64,000 nucleotides of DNA from Lycocorax pyrrhopterus obiensis. Lineage: Eukaryota > Chordata > Aves > Passeriformes > Paradisaeidae. The notes beneath the pieces are model-generated. The model searched no databases, was not told the origin of the DNA, and was given only the letters and a program-made list of their open reading frames with translations. Each line of letters starts with the position of its first letter. Positions within the stretch are counted from its first letter, which is position 1. The stretch lies in the NCBI GenBank assembly GCA_014706295.1, contig JACSVZ010000007.1:54946975-55010974 (forward strand). Direction: 5' to 3'. Shown piece by piece: positions 27,001 through 42,000 of this stretch. The position numbers and the translations under genes were made by a program.

Positions 27001-30000
27001 GCATAAGAAATAATAGTTGCATCATTTATAGCTTGTTTTTATATCCAGCATATGTAGTAGCTTTGGTTTCAAAAGTACCAGGTTTTAAAAATTGTTTGAG
27101 GTTTACTTAGTCAGCTTTTACAAGTGAACATGTTTTGATTTCTCTAGCTGGGAGCACTTACAACCTGTGTGCAAACAGAAGAAAATCTGCTTGATGGTGA
27201 GCTGACTTTCTTGGGAACAGTATTGACACAGTTGCCAGTGGACCTGCATCTTGGAAAATTGATAGTCCTTGGGCATGTCTTTGGTTGCTTGGAGGAATGC
27301 CTTATTATAGGTAACTGAAAGAAGGAACATGTGAGAACACTTCTCTAAAACCAAATGATTTGCAGGTTTTCATTTTGATTTGTTTTTGTTGTAGCTGCAG
27401 CACTGTCTTTGCGGAATTTTTTTGCAGTACCTTTCAAAAAGCATGTTGATGCATACAGGTAGTACCCCAGATGTTTTATAACTTCCTAACTACATTAGAG
27501 AGCAGAGGGCAAAGTTGATCACTTAATATAATTTTCTGTGTCATGAGTCTGATTTTCTGTGAAAGTGCCAAGCAGTGCAAAAAGAAGCTTTTCCAGGTAG
27601 CTGATACTGGAATGTATTTATTTGGGAACATAAATCACAGAGCTAACTCATCCTTTCCTAAGCACAAAGCCTGATTCTTCAGCTTTGCCTTTCTCATGTG
27701 AACATGTGGCATTGTCTGTTAAAATGGTTTTAAAAATAGCAAGGGCAATTATTTATTATTATCCTGCTCATGCAGTGCATCTCCTTCAGCAAGGAGATGT
27801 GAATAAGAGCAAGTAATTACAATTAGTGTATTGATCATGTTTATTAAAGACATGGAGGGTGTTAATGATGTAGCATTCTGAGCTGTGTAATACGTGGAGT
27901 ATTAGAAAAAAATATTGTTGCTAATACTCTTTGTTTGTATTGACAGGAAAAAAATGTTTTTTGCTGGTAATAGTAGGAGTGACTGTATTGCAATTGTGAA
28001 TGCATTTAGGGTAAGTCTTTTTTTCCAGCTTAGATTACAGTGAAATCTGATAGACCAAGATGGTGAGTCTCACCTTTGTAGGATCAATGCATCATTTGTG
28101 CTTTGCAGTTGTTAAAAACTTCACATTACTGCTAGCTACATATTGATGCTTTTTGCAGTCTTTGTCCAACTGTGTAAAGTTCCAATTGTCTCTACTGTAA
28201 TAGCCAAAAATAAAATGCCAGAGATGTGATGATGTTTTTAGATCGTTTTTAACCAAGGGCAGTTTGGACTGGTAAATTCTAATACAGAATGAGTTTGGTG
28301 ACCTTTCTCCAGACTTCTTAGCTTTGGCTTTGTGATGTTTTTGTGCAAATGCCATTTTTTGGTACTCTAGGCTGTTTGGTGGCTCAGTACCATGGACAGG
28401 GGTCAATTCCTCCACTTAGAGGCAGAACTGGTACAGCACAGCAAAGGCTTCTGCTAGAGGAACTTGCTATTCAAATTCCAGCATTTTATGTTAAGCATGC
28501 TCTTGTGTGTTCTGTAATCTTCTGGAGAGTCCAAAATCTTCAGCTGCTGATTTAGCTTGTTCATTTTTTTAAAACATGTTGCCCTTCAGCCAAAACGGAC
28601 TTGATTTTTTTCTACTCTGCTGTCAGCATCTTGTGAAGCACACCATGGACATGTATTCCACATGTATCCACTGATCCTGAGGCTCAAAAATAATGTTTTC
28701 TGAATTCCCCTTATCATATTTCCCTTGTGTCACCTGGTAATTATCACCTATTCATCTGAAGATGATATTTCTATAAACCAGTATGTTGTCCTGGAGAACA
28801 AACACGAACATTCAGACAGAGCTTCCAGTGAAGTATCTCTGTGTGTGGGTGATGTGAAAGCTTTGTTTTGAATGGCTGATAAGATAACAGGTAAGTTCAG
28901 GAAAGTTTATTTCCAAACTGCTTGGTTCAGATTAGATTTCTTCCAGGGTAGCATCTATGAAGGTAGGGAAATGCAGTCTGGCTGTTCAACTTTGCTAGTA
29001 GTCAGTGTCCACAGTAAGCTGGAATATTGTATCATGAGGTGAACGTGCTGTCAAACTGGAAGAAATGGGTTCTGCAGGCATGTCATAAGCTGCTTAATAA
29101 TGGAGTTATTTTCATTAGTATGCTGGGTATTTTAATTTCTCTTCCAGCCCTGTTTTCTGGGAGGCATTTGCATCACAACTTACCTGAATGAGTCACTTCA
29201 CTTCCTTTTGTCCCAAAGCAAGGGAAAAAAAAGGTTTTGAAAGTAATTTGCTTTATTACAGCATCAAATTAAAGCATCCAAATTGTTCTATTAATTTATG
29301 AATGTTTGCATGTGCTTTAACACTCCATCCATTTCTTCTCATAAAGCCAGGTGGACAGCCTGTTGTTAAAAAATTACCTACAGTGTTGATGCGAAAAAAA
29401 AGTTAGTAGTTTAAAATGTCACATTAATATTTGTAAAAATTACTACTAAAGCTCTGTATTTTCTCTCTGAATACTACACCATTTTTTCTTAGGCGTGGCA
29501 GGCCTGCAAGCAGCAAGGAAAGCTGAGACATCCCATGGTTAGTTAAATTTTATTTTTTCTCTATTCAAGGTTGGTGACTTCAGTGCTGGAGTATTTTATT
29601 TTCATAGTAAATGTGAAAAGTAAGGAGCTTTTGCTAGCAAAGCTTATTTGTAATAATTACGACTTTTCATACATAAGTAGGATAGGCTTTGAGAGAAAAT
29701 GAGTGTTTGAATCCAGTGCAGAGTTGTTTGAAGACAATCCCATATGTAGTCCCTTTCACAGATGAATCAACAGTGGCCAGAGGGTTTGAAATCCAGCCTA
29801 AAAAGTGAAATTGAGCTGTAGTTGAAAGAAATACTTCTAATACACATAAGTATCTCTGTTTTTTTAAACACGCCGATTTCTGCCCTCTCAGAAAACCCTG
29901 GAAGATGGAAGATGTTTCTGTGCATCAGTCACAAAAACCAGTAGCATGCACACTATAACTGCCTCCAGTCCTTCTTTTGTGTGTACACGATAAAACCTTT

Positions 30001-33000
30001 TTTATTTCCCCTGTTCTTTCAGCATGTGGTGTCTTTTATGAACACCAATGCAAAACATAACACTGAGTTATGACAACTAGCCAAGATGGCCAGAATCTGT
30101 CTGATAAAGATGTGCATTCACAGAAAGAAGCTCTGAGTTTTTTGGAAGTGTTCCCAGGATGCCAAGAAGGCCAGTGGCATCCTGGCTTGTGTCAGCGGTA
30201 GTGTGGCCAGCAGAACCAGGGCTGTGATTTTTTTCCCCCTGTCCTTGGCACTGGTGAGGCCACACCTGAAGTCCTGTATAGAAAATTCTGTAGGACACTG
30301 AGGTGTGCTAGAGCATGTCCAGAGAAGGGTAATGGAGCCTGGTGAAGGATCTGGAGCACAAGTACTGTAAGGAGTAGCTGAGGGAACTGGGAGTATTTAG
30401 TCTGGAGAAAAGGGGGCTCAGGGGAGACTTTATTACTCTACAACTGCCTGAAAAGAGGTCGTAGTGAGTTGGGGTTTGGCCCCTTGCCCCTTCTCCCAAG
30501 TGACAGGAGAGAAAATGGCCTCAAGTTGCACCAGGAGAGGTTTAGATTGGAATTAAGAAAAATTTCTTCACTGAAAACATTGCAACAGGCTGCCCAGAGA
30601 AGTGGTGGAGTCACCATCCATGGATTTGTTCAGAAGAAGTGAGGGTGTGGCAGTTGGGGACATGGTTTAGTGCTGGACTCAGCAGTGCTGGGTTAATGTT
30701 TGGACTTGATGATCTTGCAGGTCTTTCCATACCTTAACATTCCTATGATTCTCTAGGTGTGGATCTTAAAGTAGGTTTTTTAATAGCAATACAGAGGAGT
30801 TGGGCTTGTGGGTTTATATGGAAAGTTTAGATGACCCACAACTGCACTGGTGATAACCAGAATGTAGTTTTAGTCAAACTGACTTACATCTTAATACCTG
30901 GCATAATACTTAATACAAATGCAAAGAAAGCTGTGAAATGTGATTAAATTCTTCTATTGCTACATGTAACTATTATTTGTGTCCACACAGAAGAACGTGG
31001 GAGAAAGTTTACTAGCAGTAGAAGAAAAACGTTTCTAACTTTCTTTTTCAGGAAGAGCTTGAGTGGGGTCGATCAAATTGTGTCCATATAAACAAGATCA
31101 AAGAGGTAAGATTAAATAGGTGTTTATAAGCAGAAGGATTTAACTTTCCTCATTCTCTGTAAATGTTAAGATCTTGGGTAAGACTACTGCTTTTTGTATC
31201 TGTCGATATATATAGATGTATATTTTCTTAAAATGAAGTATGAATTTAGATGAAAGGAATTTTCCTTTTGTTAGGATAAACGAAGTGGTGTTAAATTATT
31301 AACTGTTTAACATATTTTTAATACTTTTCAGAAACCTCCAGTATTATTTGCTAGTTTTATAGGTTCCTCAGATCACTGGTTGTGGTGTGACTGCTGACTC
31401 TTGTTAAATATCTTCTGTCTTCTGGTTGGGAAAACTCTAGGCAAATACAGTTAGTTACGTAGTGAGGCCTAGGCTTGAGAATTTGTGAGGCTTTGTTGCT
31501 AACATTACTGCAGCAACTAATGAAAACTCTGCATCACAATGGGCTTCAAGCTTAATGTGATATATTGTGGGGGAAATAAGTAAAATTCCTGAGTAACTGA
31601 TTAGCAGAATGGCCATGGCAATGATTTCACCAGTTCATGGTGATGAGCAATGTAGGGCCTGTGTTCAAAAAGCACAGGAAATAAAAAAAGATTTTGATAG
31701 TGAGCAACCATCTGGATAAGAATTGACTGTAGTTCTATGGCTTGGATATGTGATAGCAACAAAAAAAAAGATGAGAGAAAGGCAAATTATGTAAAACTGG
31801 ACAGTGGAATGATCAGTCTCAAATGTTAGCTTCTCTTGGGTCAGTTTCAGATAATGCCAGAAGAGGTTGTGCCTGACATAATATATAAGGAGTTTAGAAT
31901 GGTCACCTTCACTTAGCACTCAGTAAGATTTGGGGGCTTTTATTTGCCACAGCTAAAGATACTGATTTCATCATCCCTTGTGTGGAAGTGGGTTTGCAGA
32001 ACTGAGTCAGTCACACAGGTTCCTTTCTGGCAATGGTAGTTGTTCTGGTAGTGTCCTAAAACTGCCAGCAGCAGAAAGGAAAGGGAAGTGTAGGTACAAA
32101 GAAGTTGTGTGGACAGTGCTTTCTGTATTTGCTCCAGAATCAGTTGGGAGAGCGAAGGCATTCACTGTGTGGTCAGAGGGTCAGTGGCTGCTTGTGGAAG
32201 CTTCTTGGAAATGCTAAAGATGGAAAGTTTAATATGCTCTGCTGGAGGGCATAGTTTTGATGTTGCTCACAGTGATCACAGTTGTCTGCTAAACTGAGGG
32301 TGCAGCATGATCACCACTGCAGTTGGGTGCAGAAGTCCAGGTTGATTTTTACCTCCTAAAGTACAAAACTAAAATGATTTAAATATAGAGTATCATCTTG
32401 TAAAAGGTTGTTTCAGTTCTTTTCCTAATTTTGTTCTGTGTCATATATGCATAATACACTTTGACTGCGGAGTTGTTCTTTATAAGGGAAACTGATTGAG
32501 TCACAGTACTGAAGTTATTTTCCAACACAGAGGTGCTAAGCAGTATATTGGTGGAATGCATACCAGTCACCTGAAAAGGGGAGGGAGTTTGACCAATTAT
32601 TTCAGACTTTAACTAACAGATCTTACTTTAATTTGTGGTTGGGTTTGATCCACTTTAAATGTAACTTAGAGATCGAATTTCAGGTGGCAGAGTTATTTCA
32701 CCACTTGAAAAGGCGAGTCAGTGCGTTTAACATGCATGTTAAAGCTCAGCCATCTGCTATGGACCAGGAATATGTGTGCAGACAACGCTTCATTTTGCAG
32801 GTAATGTTTTACTGTCATAAAGAGATGCTATCTTCCAAAATTGCAGCTGAATTTTTATATACTAATATTGATGAACTAGTATTACACTCGTTTTTCGAAA
32901 TTCTTTGTAGATATTGCAATTTTAGGTAGAAAAAGTAATTTTTTTGCAAGTGTCTCAGCAATGTAGACGGACAGCTAATGTTAGTTTTTTGAAAATTATA

Positions 33001-36000
33001 TTATCCCTTGTTTGACATGCTCTATTTGAACACTGGCTTGGTTAGTGTGGAGGTGGTGCTGGGAATTTTAGGTCTTTTCACGTATTTTAACTGTCAAATT
33101 TCCAATTAAATTTCTTGTCTTATTTGGACTGATTAGCCGTGATTTTATTATCACAGACCTATTTATCATTTCAGTGGCAGTTGGTTTAACTGTGTAAGTA
33201 GTGAGCTTCTTGGAACTGAATTTTTATATCTTGTAAGATGCAGCCTGAAAACTGAACAATTTACCTGTAGCTATTTTGTGTGAATTTATTCAAATTGAGG
33301 CTCTTGAAGTCAGAACTAACAACTACAATTTTCAAGCAATAGAATAGAGCATGTCTGCATACAAAAGCATTAAAATGTTGTAGAATTGTTCCAGAAATTG
33401 TATTATTTTCACAAAAATATATTTTTAAAAATTTGCATGAATGTGTGTTTATTCTGCAGTTCTAGTAATTCCTGGACAGAGACAGGAAAAAATATTCATA
33501 TGAAGATCTGTTGGTATCTCTTCATGTTGCTAGTGTATTTCATTTCAAGAAACTGAATATAATCTGCTGTGTTTCCCAAAATACTTTCTTGATTTCAGGT
33601 GGTAATAGCTGGTGCTTTCTATCCCAACTACTGTACTTTTGGAAAATATAATGAAGAAATTGCCATGAAAGAGCTTGCTGGCAAAGATCCAAAAACCACT
33701 GTAATGGTATGTTAAGAAGGTGAATGACTTAATTAAGAATCAAGTAATAGAAATATGAAGTGTTTGGGTGGTATTTTCAAGTTCTGTTCTGTCTTGGGCA
33801 AGGACAGAAATAATTGCCTACTCTGATCCTCGCTTGGTGACATCTGTCCCACCTCCCATTCTTTCAATGCAATAAACATTGTGTAGGTGGGCAATTTTAG
33901 AAGAATTCCTGAGAACTTCCTCTATGCATTTGGTTGCTAGTCTTGCACAGGCAAACAAATTCCACCAAACTAATAAAATATTTGGAAGAAAAGAACAGGA
34001 CTACCGAGGGTATTTTTTAATGAGTACTTAAGTAATGTGTTGTTGCAACTTCAGTGTTACATTTTTTTGTAATCTCCTGCTTGTCAGTGCATGGCATACA
34101 TGCGTGTTGCTTTAAGGTTACTCAGGTGTTGCACTGGGCTTACTTTTATCTTCTAAAATTGCTTTTCATCTGATTGCGTAAGTGCAAGTTTAAAATGGCT
34201 GTGTTGATTTTGCAAAATTGTGCGGTTTGAACTAAGAAAATATTTGGTGTATCTGAACCAGGTATAACACTGTAAAACAGCCATGACCTGTGCTTAAAGA
34301 AACCAAACCTCCAAGAACAGGCTTTTATTGGCACAAGAGAAAATAGATGAAGAGGAGAGAGAGTCAGAAAATCTTGTTGACAAGGGATTTTTCTGTGCTT
34401 CATACTATTTAAGGATATTGAACCAAAATATCAGACTAGACTCAATCTTGTGGAATAAAGATGAGTCTTGCCACAGCAGCATTGGTTAATAGTAAACTGG
34501 TAGATTTAAAGAGCTACTTACTTTTAATGCATTTAACTCTTGATCTGCTCAAACATCAACTGCTTGTTCCCTTGAAGGAGGAAGTAGCTGCTATGTCTTC
34601 ATCAGTGTAAATGATCATCTTGGGCACAAGTGCTGCAAGTTCCTCAAGCTCTCAGTTGGAGAGACTCTTGCAGGCATATGCTGCTCCTAATGGTGTGCTG
34701 AAGATATAAAAGACAATTAAACCTCCCACTCTCTGGTCTCTCTAAATCATCTTCCCTTTAGGCAGTTTCTGCAGTCTAACCTAGAGCATGGTTTTGATCA
34801 GCAGCTGATCTTAGTACCGTAACTTCAGGGCATAGGAACATTGTGGAAAAATAATCTGTTTTTTCCTGTCTAGAGTTGTAAGAGCCAAAGAAAAGAATAG
34901 ACAGTTCCATAGGCCCTGAAAAATAGTTCCGAGTCTCAGAGTTTGAACATGCTAATTAGGAGTTTATGATTCTATATTAAATCAAGATCTCTATGAGATA
35001 TTATTAAGAAAAAGACAAATGGACATCTGGCTGCAGTTGCTTCTTAATAGTTGTGAAAGCTTACATTGGAGTTACTCCTCTACACAAAGAAGACCAGGAG
35101 ATTGCTCTTTGTCATCCCTAAGAGGCATGTGTCCATGTGAGAGTGCTTTCCAGTTGTGCAGGCTGTCCCACCATACCTTGGTAAATTCAGCATGTGATAG
35201 TTCTACCAGGATATGCAGGAGCTGTAGGTCCTTCAGTTTCCCAGTCTGTGCACACTGTATAGGACAGAGTTCTCAATTGTGGACAAAAATTGTAGCATTC
35301 CAGTGTTTTTCTGTTACCAACAAAATCAAGAGACACCAGACAGCTTTTTGGAACAAACTTCAGATTAATATATATATAATTACAAATTAATTTGCTTCAT
35401 TTATAGTTTATCTACTATTCTGGTTATTCTGGTTTGAAGCAGTAGGGCATTATTAGAAGCAAAACAATGCTTTCTATTGTCTTTTGAGATTTTTGAATGT
35501 ACTATAGTGTCTAGCACTTTTGGAATTCGTTGGAGTTTAGATTGTACGTAATTACTGCAGCTCAGGTGGAGGAGAAAGCTAACTATTCAGGTGAACTTGA
35601 AAATGCATTAAAGCAATTGAATGTATCCAAATTTAACCTCTTTTTCTTAACAGCTGAAGAAAATGCCTCCCTATGGATATATATACCATAAACAGTTGCA
35701 GTCACTGCTTAGACAGTGTGGGCAGGTAAAATCTATTTCCTACAGTGGATCAAGGTAAGTGTGAAATAAAGTATCCTGCCTTGTGTTCTCAGTTACATAT
35801 CCAGTAATCAACTTCTTTGTCAGTGATGTACTGACAAATTCAGTTAATTTCTTCTCTCTTTGGAATCACTAACTTATTTTTAATGTATTGGTTTGAGTTA
35901 AAAAGGTAGTTTTGAAGTCTGATGTGCATTGATTGGAATAACATTAGATAAGGTAGCTGAGGTAGAGCCTTCTGGTTTGTCTCTTCTGTTCTCCATCAGC

Positions 36001-39000
36001 AGACCTTAATTGCAACTCATCTGTCTGTATTTATTTCTATCTTTTATACTGGATTTAGCTCATTTGTACACTCTGATGGCCTTTTTGAGCTGATAATCTA
36101 ATTTCAGCCTATGACTGCCCAAAATTGAATTCATCTAACTGTTCTTATTCCTTTTTCAATCTTTAATGCTTTTCTTACTCACGTATATTTTCACATCCTT
36201 TCTATTTGCATTAAATTTGGCATATGCTGGTGACAATGTTAGAAAGTTTTATCACCATCATGATAATTAAAGTTTTAAGGTACATAAAAGCAGAAGACAA
36301 AGCCTGTGAGGAAACTTTTACTTCCTGCTGGCCTGCTAAGATAAAGACAGGGAGAAAAAAATTATTTTCTTTTTTTTTATAAATAGGGCTTTTGTGGAGT
36401 TCTCCCGTAATCCAAAGGAGGTCTTTAAGGTTCTTCCTGAAGTGTACCTGGCCGTCAAGATGTCACAACTGAAGATTCCTTTTGAGCTATGTGTTCATTA
36501 TCCAGATGATATCAGAAGACAAGTGCAAGGTGCAGCAGCTTCAGGTTTGGAATTTCTGAGGTAATTGTATTACATATGTAAAACGTGTTTCTTGGCAGCA
36601 AAATGAGGTTTGCTGGATTCAGTGGGAATTTCCTTGGAACTGTCACCAAGGAAAAAATGTTAGGTTCAAAAAACAGATGTAAATTTTGTCTAAGCGGAAT
36701 GTTTTTGCAGGACTAGAAATAACATTATTGTTTTAAATATTTCTATATAGTTAAAAGTGTTTTGCTGTTTAAGAGAATTTCAGGTATACAGTTGTCTCCC
36801 CCCCCCGCAAGGCTCTACTCTGTATTCCTTTGGCATATGAAAATATGGATGTACACAGTTATTTCTGTTCATGATAGAGACAATGTGGGGATTATTGTAA
36901 CCAAAATAAATAAGGGGTAGAATCTGGGGACAAAAAAGAAAGGGAGGGAGACAGAGCTTAAAAAAAGAGAGTGTGGGGAAACATAAGGACGTGAGGTGTA
37001 ACAACATAATAGGAAATAATGCTGAGGAATGCAACGTAGTGAGTCCCTTTGGTCCACGCCTGCTTTTGCTAGGAAAATCTGGCCTGTGTGTTCCATTGTT
37101 ACTGTATGCTGTGATTCTAAGCTTCGGGTCATAAGAGTAGCCTGATAAAATGGCATTCTGCCTACCTCCTGATTAGTCTGCAGCCATTTCCGTATTTTAA
37201 AATAAGAAATCTGGAATAGGAGGGCAGGAGTGAACTGAGAAGGTTAAAGGACGGGTGAATATTTTACTTCCAGTTAATTGTACTTAGCTTTTAATAAAAT
37301 ATTTTAGCAGTTTCACTCTGCCCAAAATAGCACTTAAAAACCTTGTGAAAATTGGTTCTCGAGGAACTCAAGCCTCCTAGACTGAAAGACGTAATTTTAA
37401 AGTTCTTATCTTTTGTCAAGCAAAAGGAATATTTTATATATATATACACATTAAAATTTCTCTATAAAAATCTGCTGAATTTATATTTGTATTTTTGTAT
37501 ACTCTATTCTTAAAAAATAAGCTTAGAAGAAAATGCTGTAGCAAAAAGCCTCACTATTTAACCTTAATTCTTTCAATTTTTAATAAAGTGATGGCAGAAT
37601 TGTGTCCTGGTATGTATCTTTCTGTGTTTGGCTATATTACAGTTAAAACAGTTACTCTGTAGTAATTTGGTTCTGTGTGGTCATTTTCCTGTCGAATTAA
37701 TGTATTTCTAAATAAAAGTCATTAAGTACATAAATGTGCCCTAGGGATACCTTGGGAAACAGATGAAAGCCAAAAAATTCATCCTCTTTTGAGTTTCCTC
37801 TTGTGAGTGAAGTATTTAGCATCTTCCTTCCGTTTTAGAGTAAATGTGGACTGTCAGAAGCAGACAGTGGAGCCTGTGGAAATCTCATTTGGTGATTTAC
37901 AAATGTCAAAGAAGGTCCCAAGTCGTTTTCTGTCCATCAGAGTAACAGAGGTAGGAATGTTCTACATCTGAAGTAGGTCATAGCTAATAATTAGTACCTA
38001 GATAGCTTAGCAGATATTAATATCTGACAAGCTTAAGTTAAAAAATTGGGTACTGATCATGTTTTTAGTGCAGAGGTGTCTGTAAGAAGTGTGGGGAATA
38101 TTCTTGGCCTTATTTTTAGTAGTTCTTTGTTAAATAGTACTCTCATGTTTGCACTTGACAAAATTTGTGGGATTTGCCGGCAGTAAATGTTAGCTGGAAG
38201 TAGGCATAAATATAAAGAAGATTAGTGGAAGAGGTAAAGTACTTGTGTAAACTATAAAAATGAAAATCAGTAGGTTTTTGGGCCATTTACCTGGTTATTA
38301 ACTGCCAGTTTTCTTCAGAAACTGTGCCTGTGAGGAATGAGATGAATTAATGGTAGTGTATGCTCATTCAGAAAAATACTTCACGCATAGAAGTGTATTA
38401 GGGGAAAATTACATATGTATACAAATATTTCTGAAATCTGAAGCTGAGATTTTTAAATCTTGTGTTAGCTATCATCTTCATTAGTTGAGTAATAGCAATA
38501 AATATGCTGCTGAAATAGAATAATAAAAACATTTAAAGCACTGAGCTAGGGGAAGCGATAAGATGATGTATTAAAACAGCTATAATAGTGGCATGTTTTG
38601 CAAGTGGAGAAAATAATATTTTCCTCCCCTCACTCAGCTAAATCTCTTGGATAAAAAATGTTAGTGGATTTAATCAGATCCATTACCATTACTTAGCTAT
38701 CTATGGTACTTCTGTTTTAATAAGTCAGCTTTAATGATTGTAAATAAAGATTGGTTTTTATTACAAGCATTCTATATAAAGTCTGAAATGGTTATTTGAG
38801 TTTAGACATTTGAAAAGATGACTTATTTTATTCAATTGGTTTAAAATAGGTGTATGTTGTCACCAGTTTTCTGAAGTATGGCTCATCATAGCAGGAACAA
38901 TGCTGATGTGCTGACACACATAGCTAACTGTTACTCTGTCACTGATTTTAAAAAGTGCACCAAATCTGTGCACCTGCCTAATCACCTGTCTACCTTGTGT

Positions 39001-42000
39001 TTTCTATATGTTAACTTGGTTTAGGAAAATGGAAGCAGTCTTTTCCTAATTTTCTGTATTTTAGTAATGCTTATATTGGAATCTGTTCAGGTGAAAAGTA
39101 TGTTGCAGTAGCACAGAAACAGTTTCGAAAAAATACTGAATTATGAGACAGAAATTCTTCACTGCGTTGTTGCAGTGTGTGAACTGTTGTGTCAGGAGTA
39201 GGAGTGTTTTCATGTATTTTGCTCAGATGTGGTTTGTATTTGCTGTAGAAGAATAATATGAAATCTGTTATTGTCTAATTTTTATATTTCCAGGTAGTAG
39301 AAGTTGGACACTTCTGGGGTTACAGGACAGATGAAAAAAATACAGCTGTACTCCAGTCTCTAAGTGCTGAAATTAACTATCAGAACCTGATGGATTTAGC
39401 AGTGCCTCCACGTGTAGATGTGCTTTGTCTGGCACCATTCACTTATCTGGGAAAGAGAGGGTACTACAGAGCTCATGTTCTGTATGTTCATGGAGATCTT
39501 GCTGAGGTAATGTGCTATGTCATATTGAATTGGTAGCATGTAATTGCGTTAACAATCTTGGAGCTTTGCTGCCTATTTTTTAAATTTATTTTTTCTGCAA
39601 ATCACTCTGGCCAGAATAGATTAATTTGTTTATTTTCCAGAACATGGGAATTTTTAGTATTAAATTGAGAAGCTCTTGCAGAGTGAAATAAAATAAAGAC
39701 TAAAACCTCCAGTGAATCTGAAAACATGGCTTTTTTTTTGGGAACGATGTTTATGCTGCTGAGTTCTATATCATCAACAAATTCATCAGAATATTTTGGC
39801 TGTTTGTGCTGATGTGAGTAATGGAAATTAGTGCCACAGTTCAAGATTGGTATTGATTTTGCAGGCCAATACTTTTCAGCATTTTAAAGACAGATTTTTT
39901 TTTTGTTTTTGTAAGATTAGCCTTTGAATTTCTTTTATTTCTTAACCTGGTTGGGTGTTACCACTACAGAGTTTATACTGAACATTGTCATAGTTTAATG
40001 TCATGAAAAAGTAGTGAATTTAATAGTGCTAATCTCATCACTTTTGCATTTGAATTTATAAACACACATTGATTTATCAGTCATGTTCACATTTGCTTAT
40101 CTGCAGTTGTTAGGTAGCATCACTCACTCTTAAGAAGTAAGGTTACACAGATGTGAGTGTGGGGAGAGAATTTGGAGCCTTCTAGAGAAACCTGCCTTTT
40201 CTAGATTTAGTGGATCATTTGCATTACAAGTTGATATTTAGGCCAAGGGATCAGATAATAGACATGATAAAATTTGACGTATTCTTTTTGACATGACTTC
40301 ATTTGCGTGCTTTCCAGACTTTGAATTTGCTTCCATGTGACTTGGTAAGATTTGTGTTGCACTGTAATTTTTAAACTCAAGTCGTGACTTTTCTTGGCAC
40401 TAAAAGTAGCACTTTTAATGTTGTGGAATCTTTGCAGATACTTTTGATTTTTTTTACAGGTTTTTTTTGTCGATTATGGCAATAGATCAGAAGTGCCTTT
40501 AAATAAATTAAAAGAGATTCCAAGCTGTCTTCAAGGGCTTCCTTTCCAGGTAGGGGTGATGCTGTTGGCTGCTGCTTACTAGATATTTTTGTGTCTGGCC
40601 TGGCAAACAGGAGTGAACTTCAAGTCAGGATGCTTTTCAGAATAATAATTAAATAGTATGTGTTTTGCTGATGGAAGTACCTACAGATCACGTTCACTAA
40701 GAGGCAAGTGTTTTCCAGAGGTGTGTGTATTCACAGAGCAGGAATTCTTGTGTGTAATTGAACTATGTTGTATTTAATTGTAGAGAAATTTTAATTTTGT
40801 AAAGCTGTGGTTTTTCTTCGTGCTGCTTTGCTGTTCTTTGAACTGCTGGCTTTCCTGGAATATTTTCAGACAGAACTCTCTTGATCATTAAATATGAGTA
40901 TTACAGATGTGGTGATCTTTTGACACAAATTAGAGGAATTTTATAGCTAGTTTTTCAGAAAAATAATTCTGTTGAGCTGTATTTACAAATAAAATAACTA
41001 TACTTCAATTGTAATTCAGTTTTTCAGTGCTCACTCAGAGATTTTTAAGCTAATAGAAACAGGTGTGTCATACTAACTGTATTCTCTGAAGCATTTAATG
41101 ATGAGAAATGGACCAGCAGAAATTGGATTAGATCTTGACAAGGCTAATTTTGTTTGGTTTTCTTTTGTAATTGATGTAAAAAAAAATTTTGGCAAGAAGC
41201 ATCCTTTTTTCTATTTTCTACACACATATTAAATGGAAGTGTATTTCTGCTTCAGGCCAGATCTTTTAACGACCAGTTTTAATGACTGGCTAGAAAAAAA
41301 ACAGGGTTTCTGCTGTGAATTCCTTCAAAGACATAATTACAGTTACCGGTTGTAGACATGAGAACTTAATTAGTCTTGCCTGCCAGGGACAGAAGAGCTG
41401 TAGTGGTCTTGCCAAGCTTTCTGTTACCTTAGTTGGAAAGAGTTGCGGACTTCTAGCGAAGACACCTCTGTGCTCCTAAGATTTCAGTGTGAATGGTGAA
41501 TTACTACCAAATTATCCTTTATGCACTGTATGCTCTGATTCCTTAGCAACTGTGTGCTATACTGAAGTGATATGAGCTGTCATGTGTTGGCAGTGATGGA
41601 GTAGGAATTATGCCAGTAGCTTTACAGCAGCCCTGGGAATTAACATAAGCCACAGCAATAATTATGAAATAATTTATAGTTATTAATTCAGGCAGTTTGT
41701 TGAGAAAGTGAAATATTTCCTTGCTGATTCTCTAGTCAGGCAAGCGTTGTTTTCAATGGTTTCTGCTCTAGGCTTTAGAGTTCAAGATCTGCAAGATGTG
41801 TCCCTCTGCCAAATCGCGGGTGTGTGGGGAGCGGTGGAGCTGCAGCGCCAGCCAGAGATTTGCCTCCCTGGTCAGTGGCTGCACTCTGCTTGTGGAGGTT
41901 TATTCCCTTGTGCACGGGGTCCTGCACGTGGATGTTTTCCGTCACTCGGGGCGCAAAGGCCTGGTGAATATTCGGGATGTGCTTGTCGAGGAGTGTTACG

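Noticed and set aside
37435..37446. AT dinucleotide tract in intron W22-W23
   Set aside because: Short and of a kind common in AT-rich introns; not informative.
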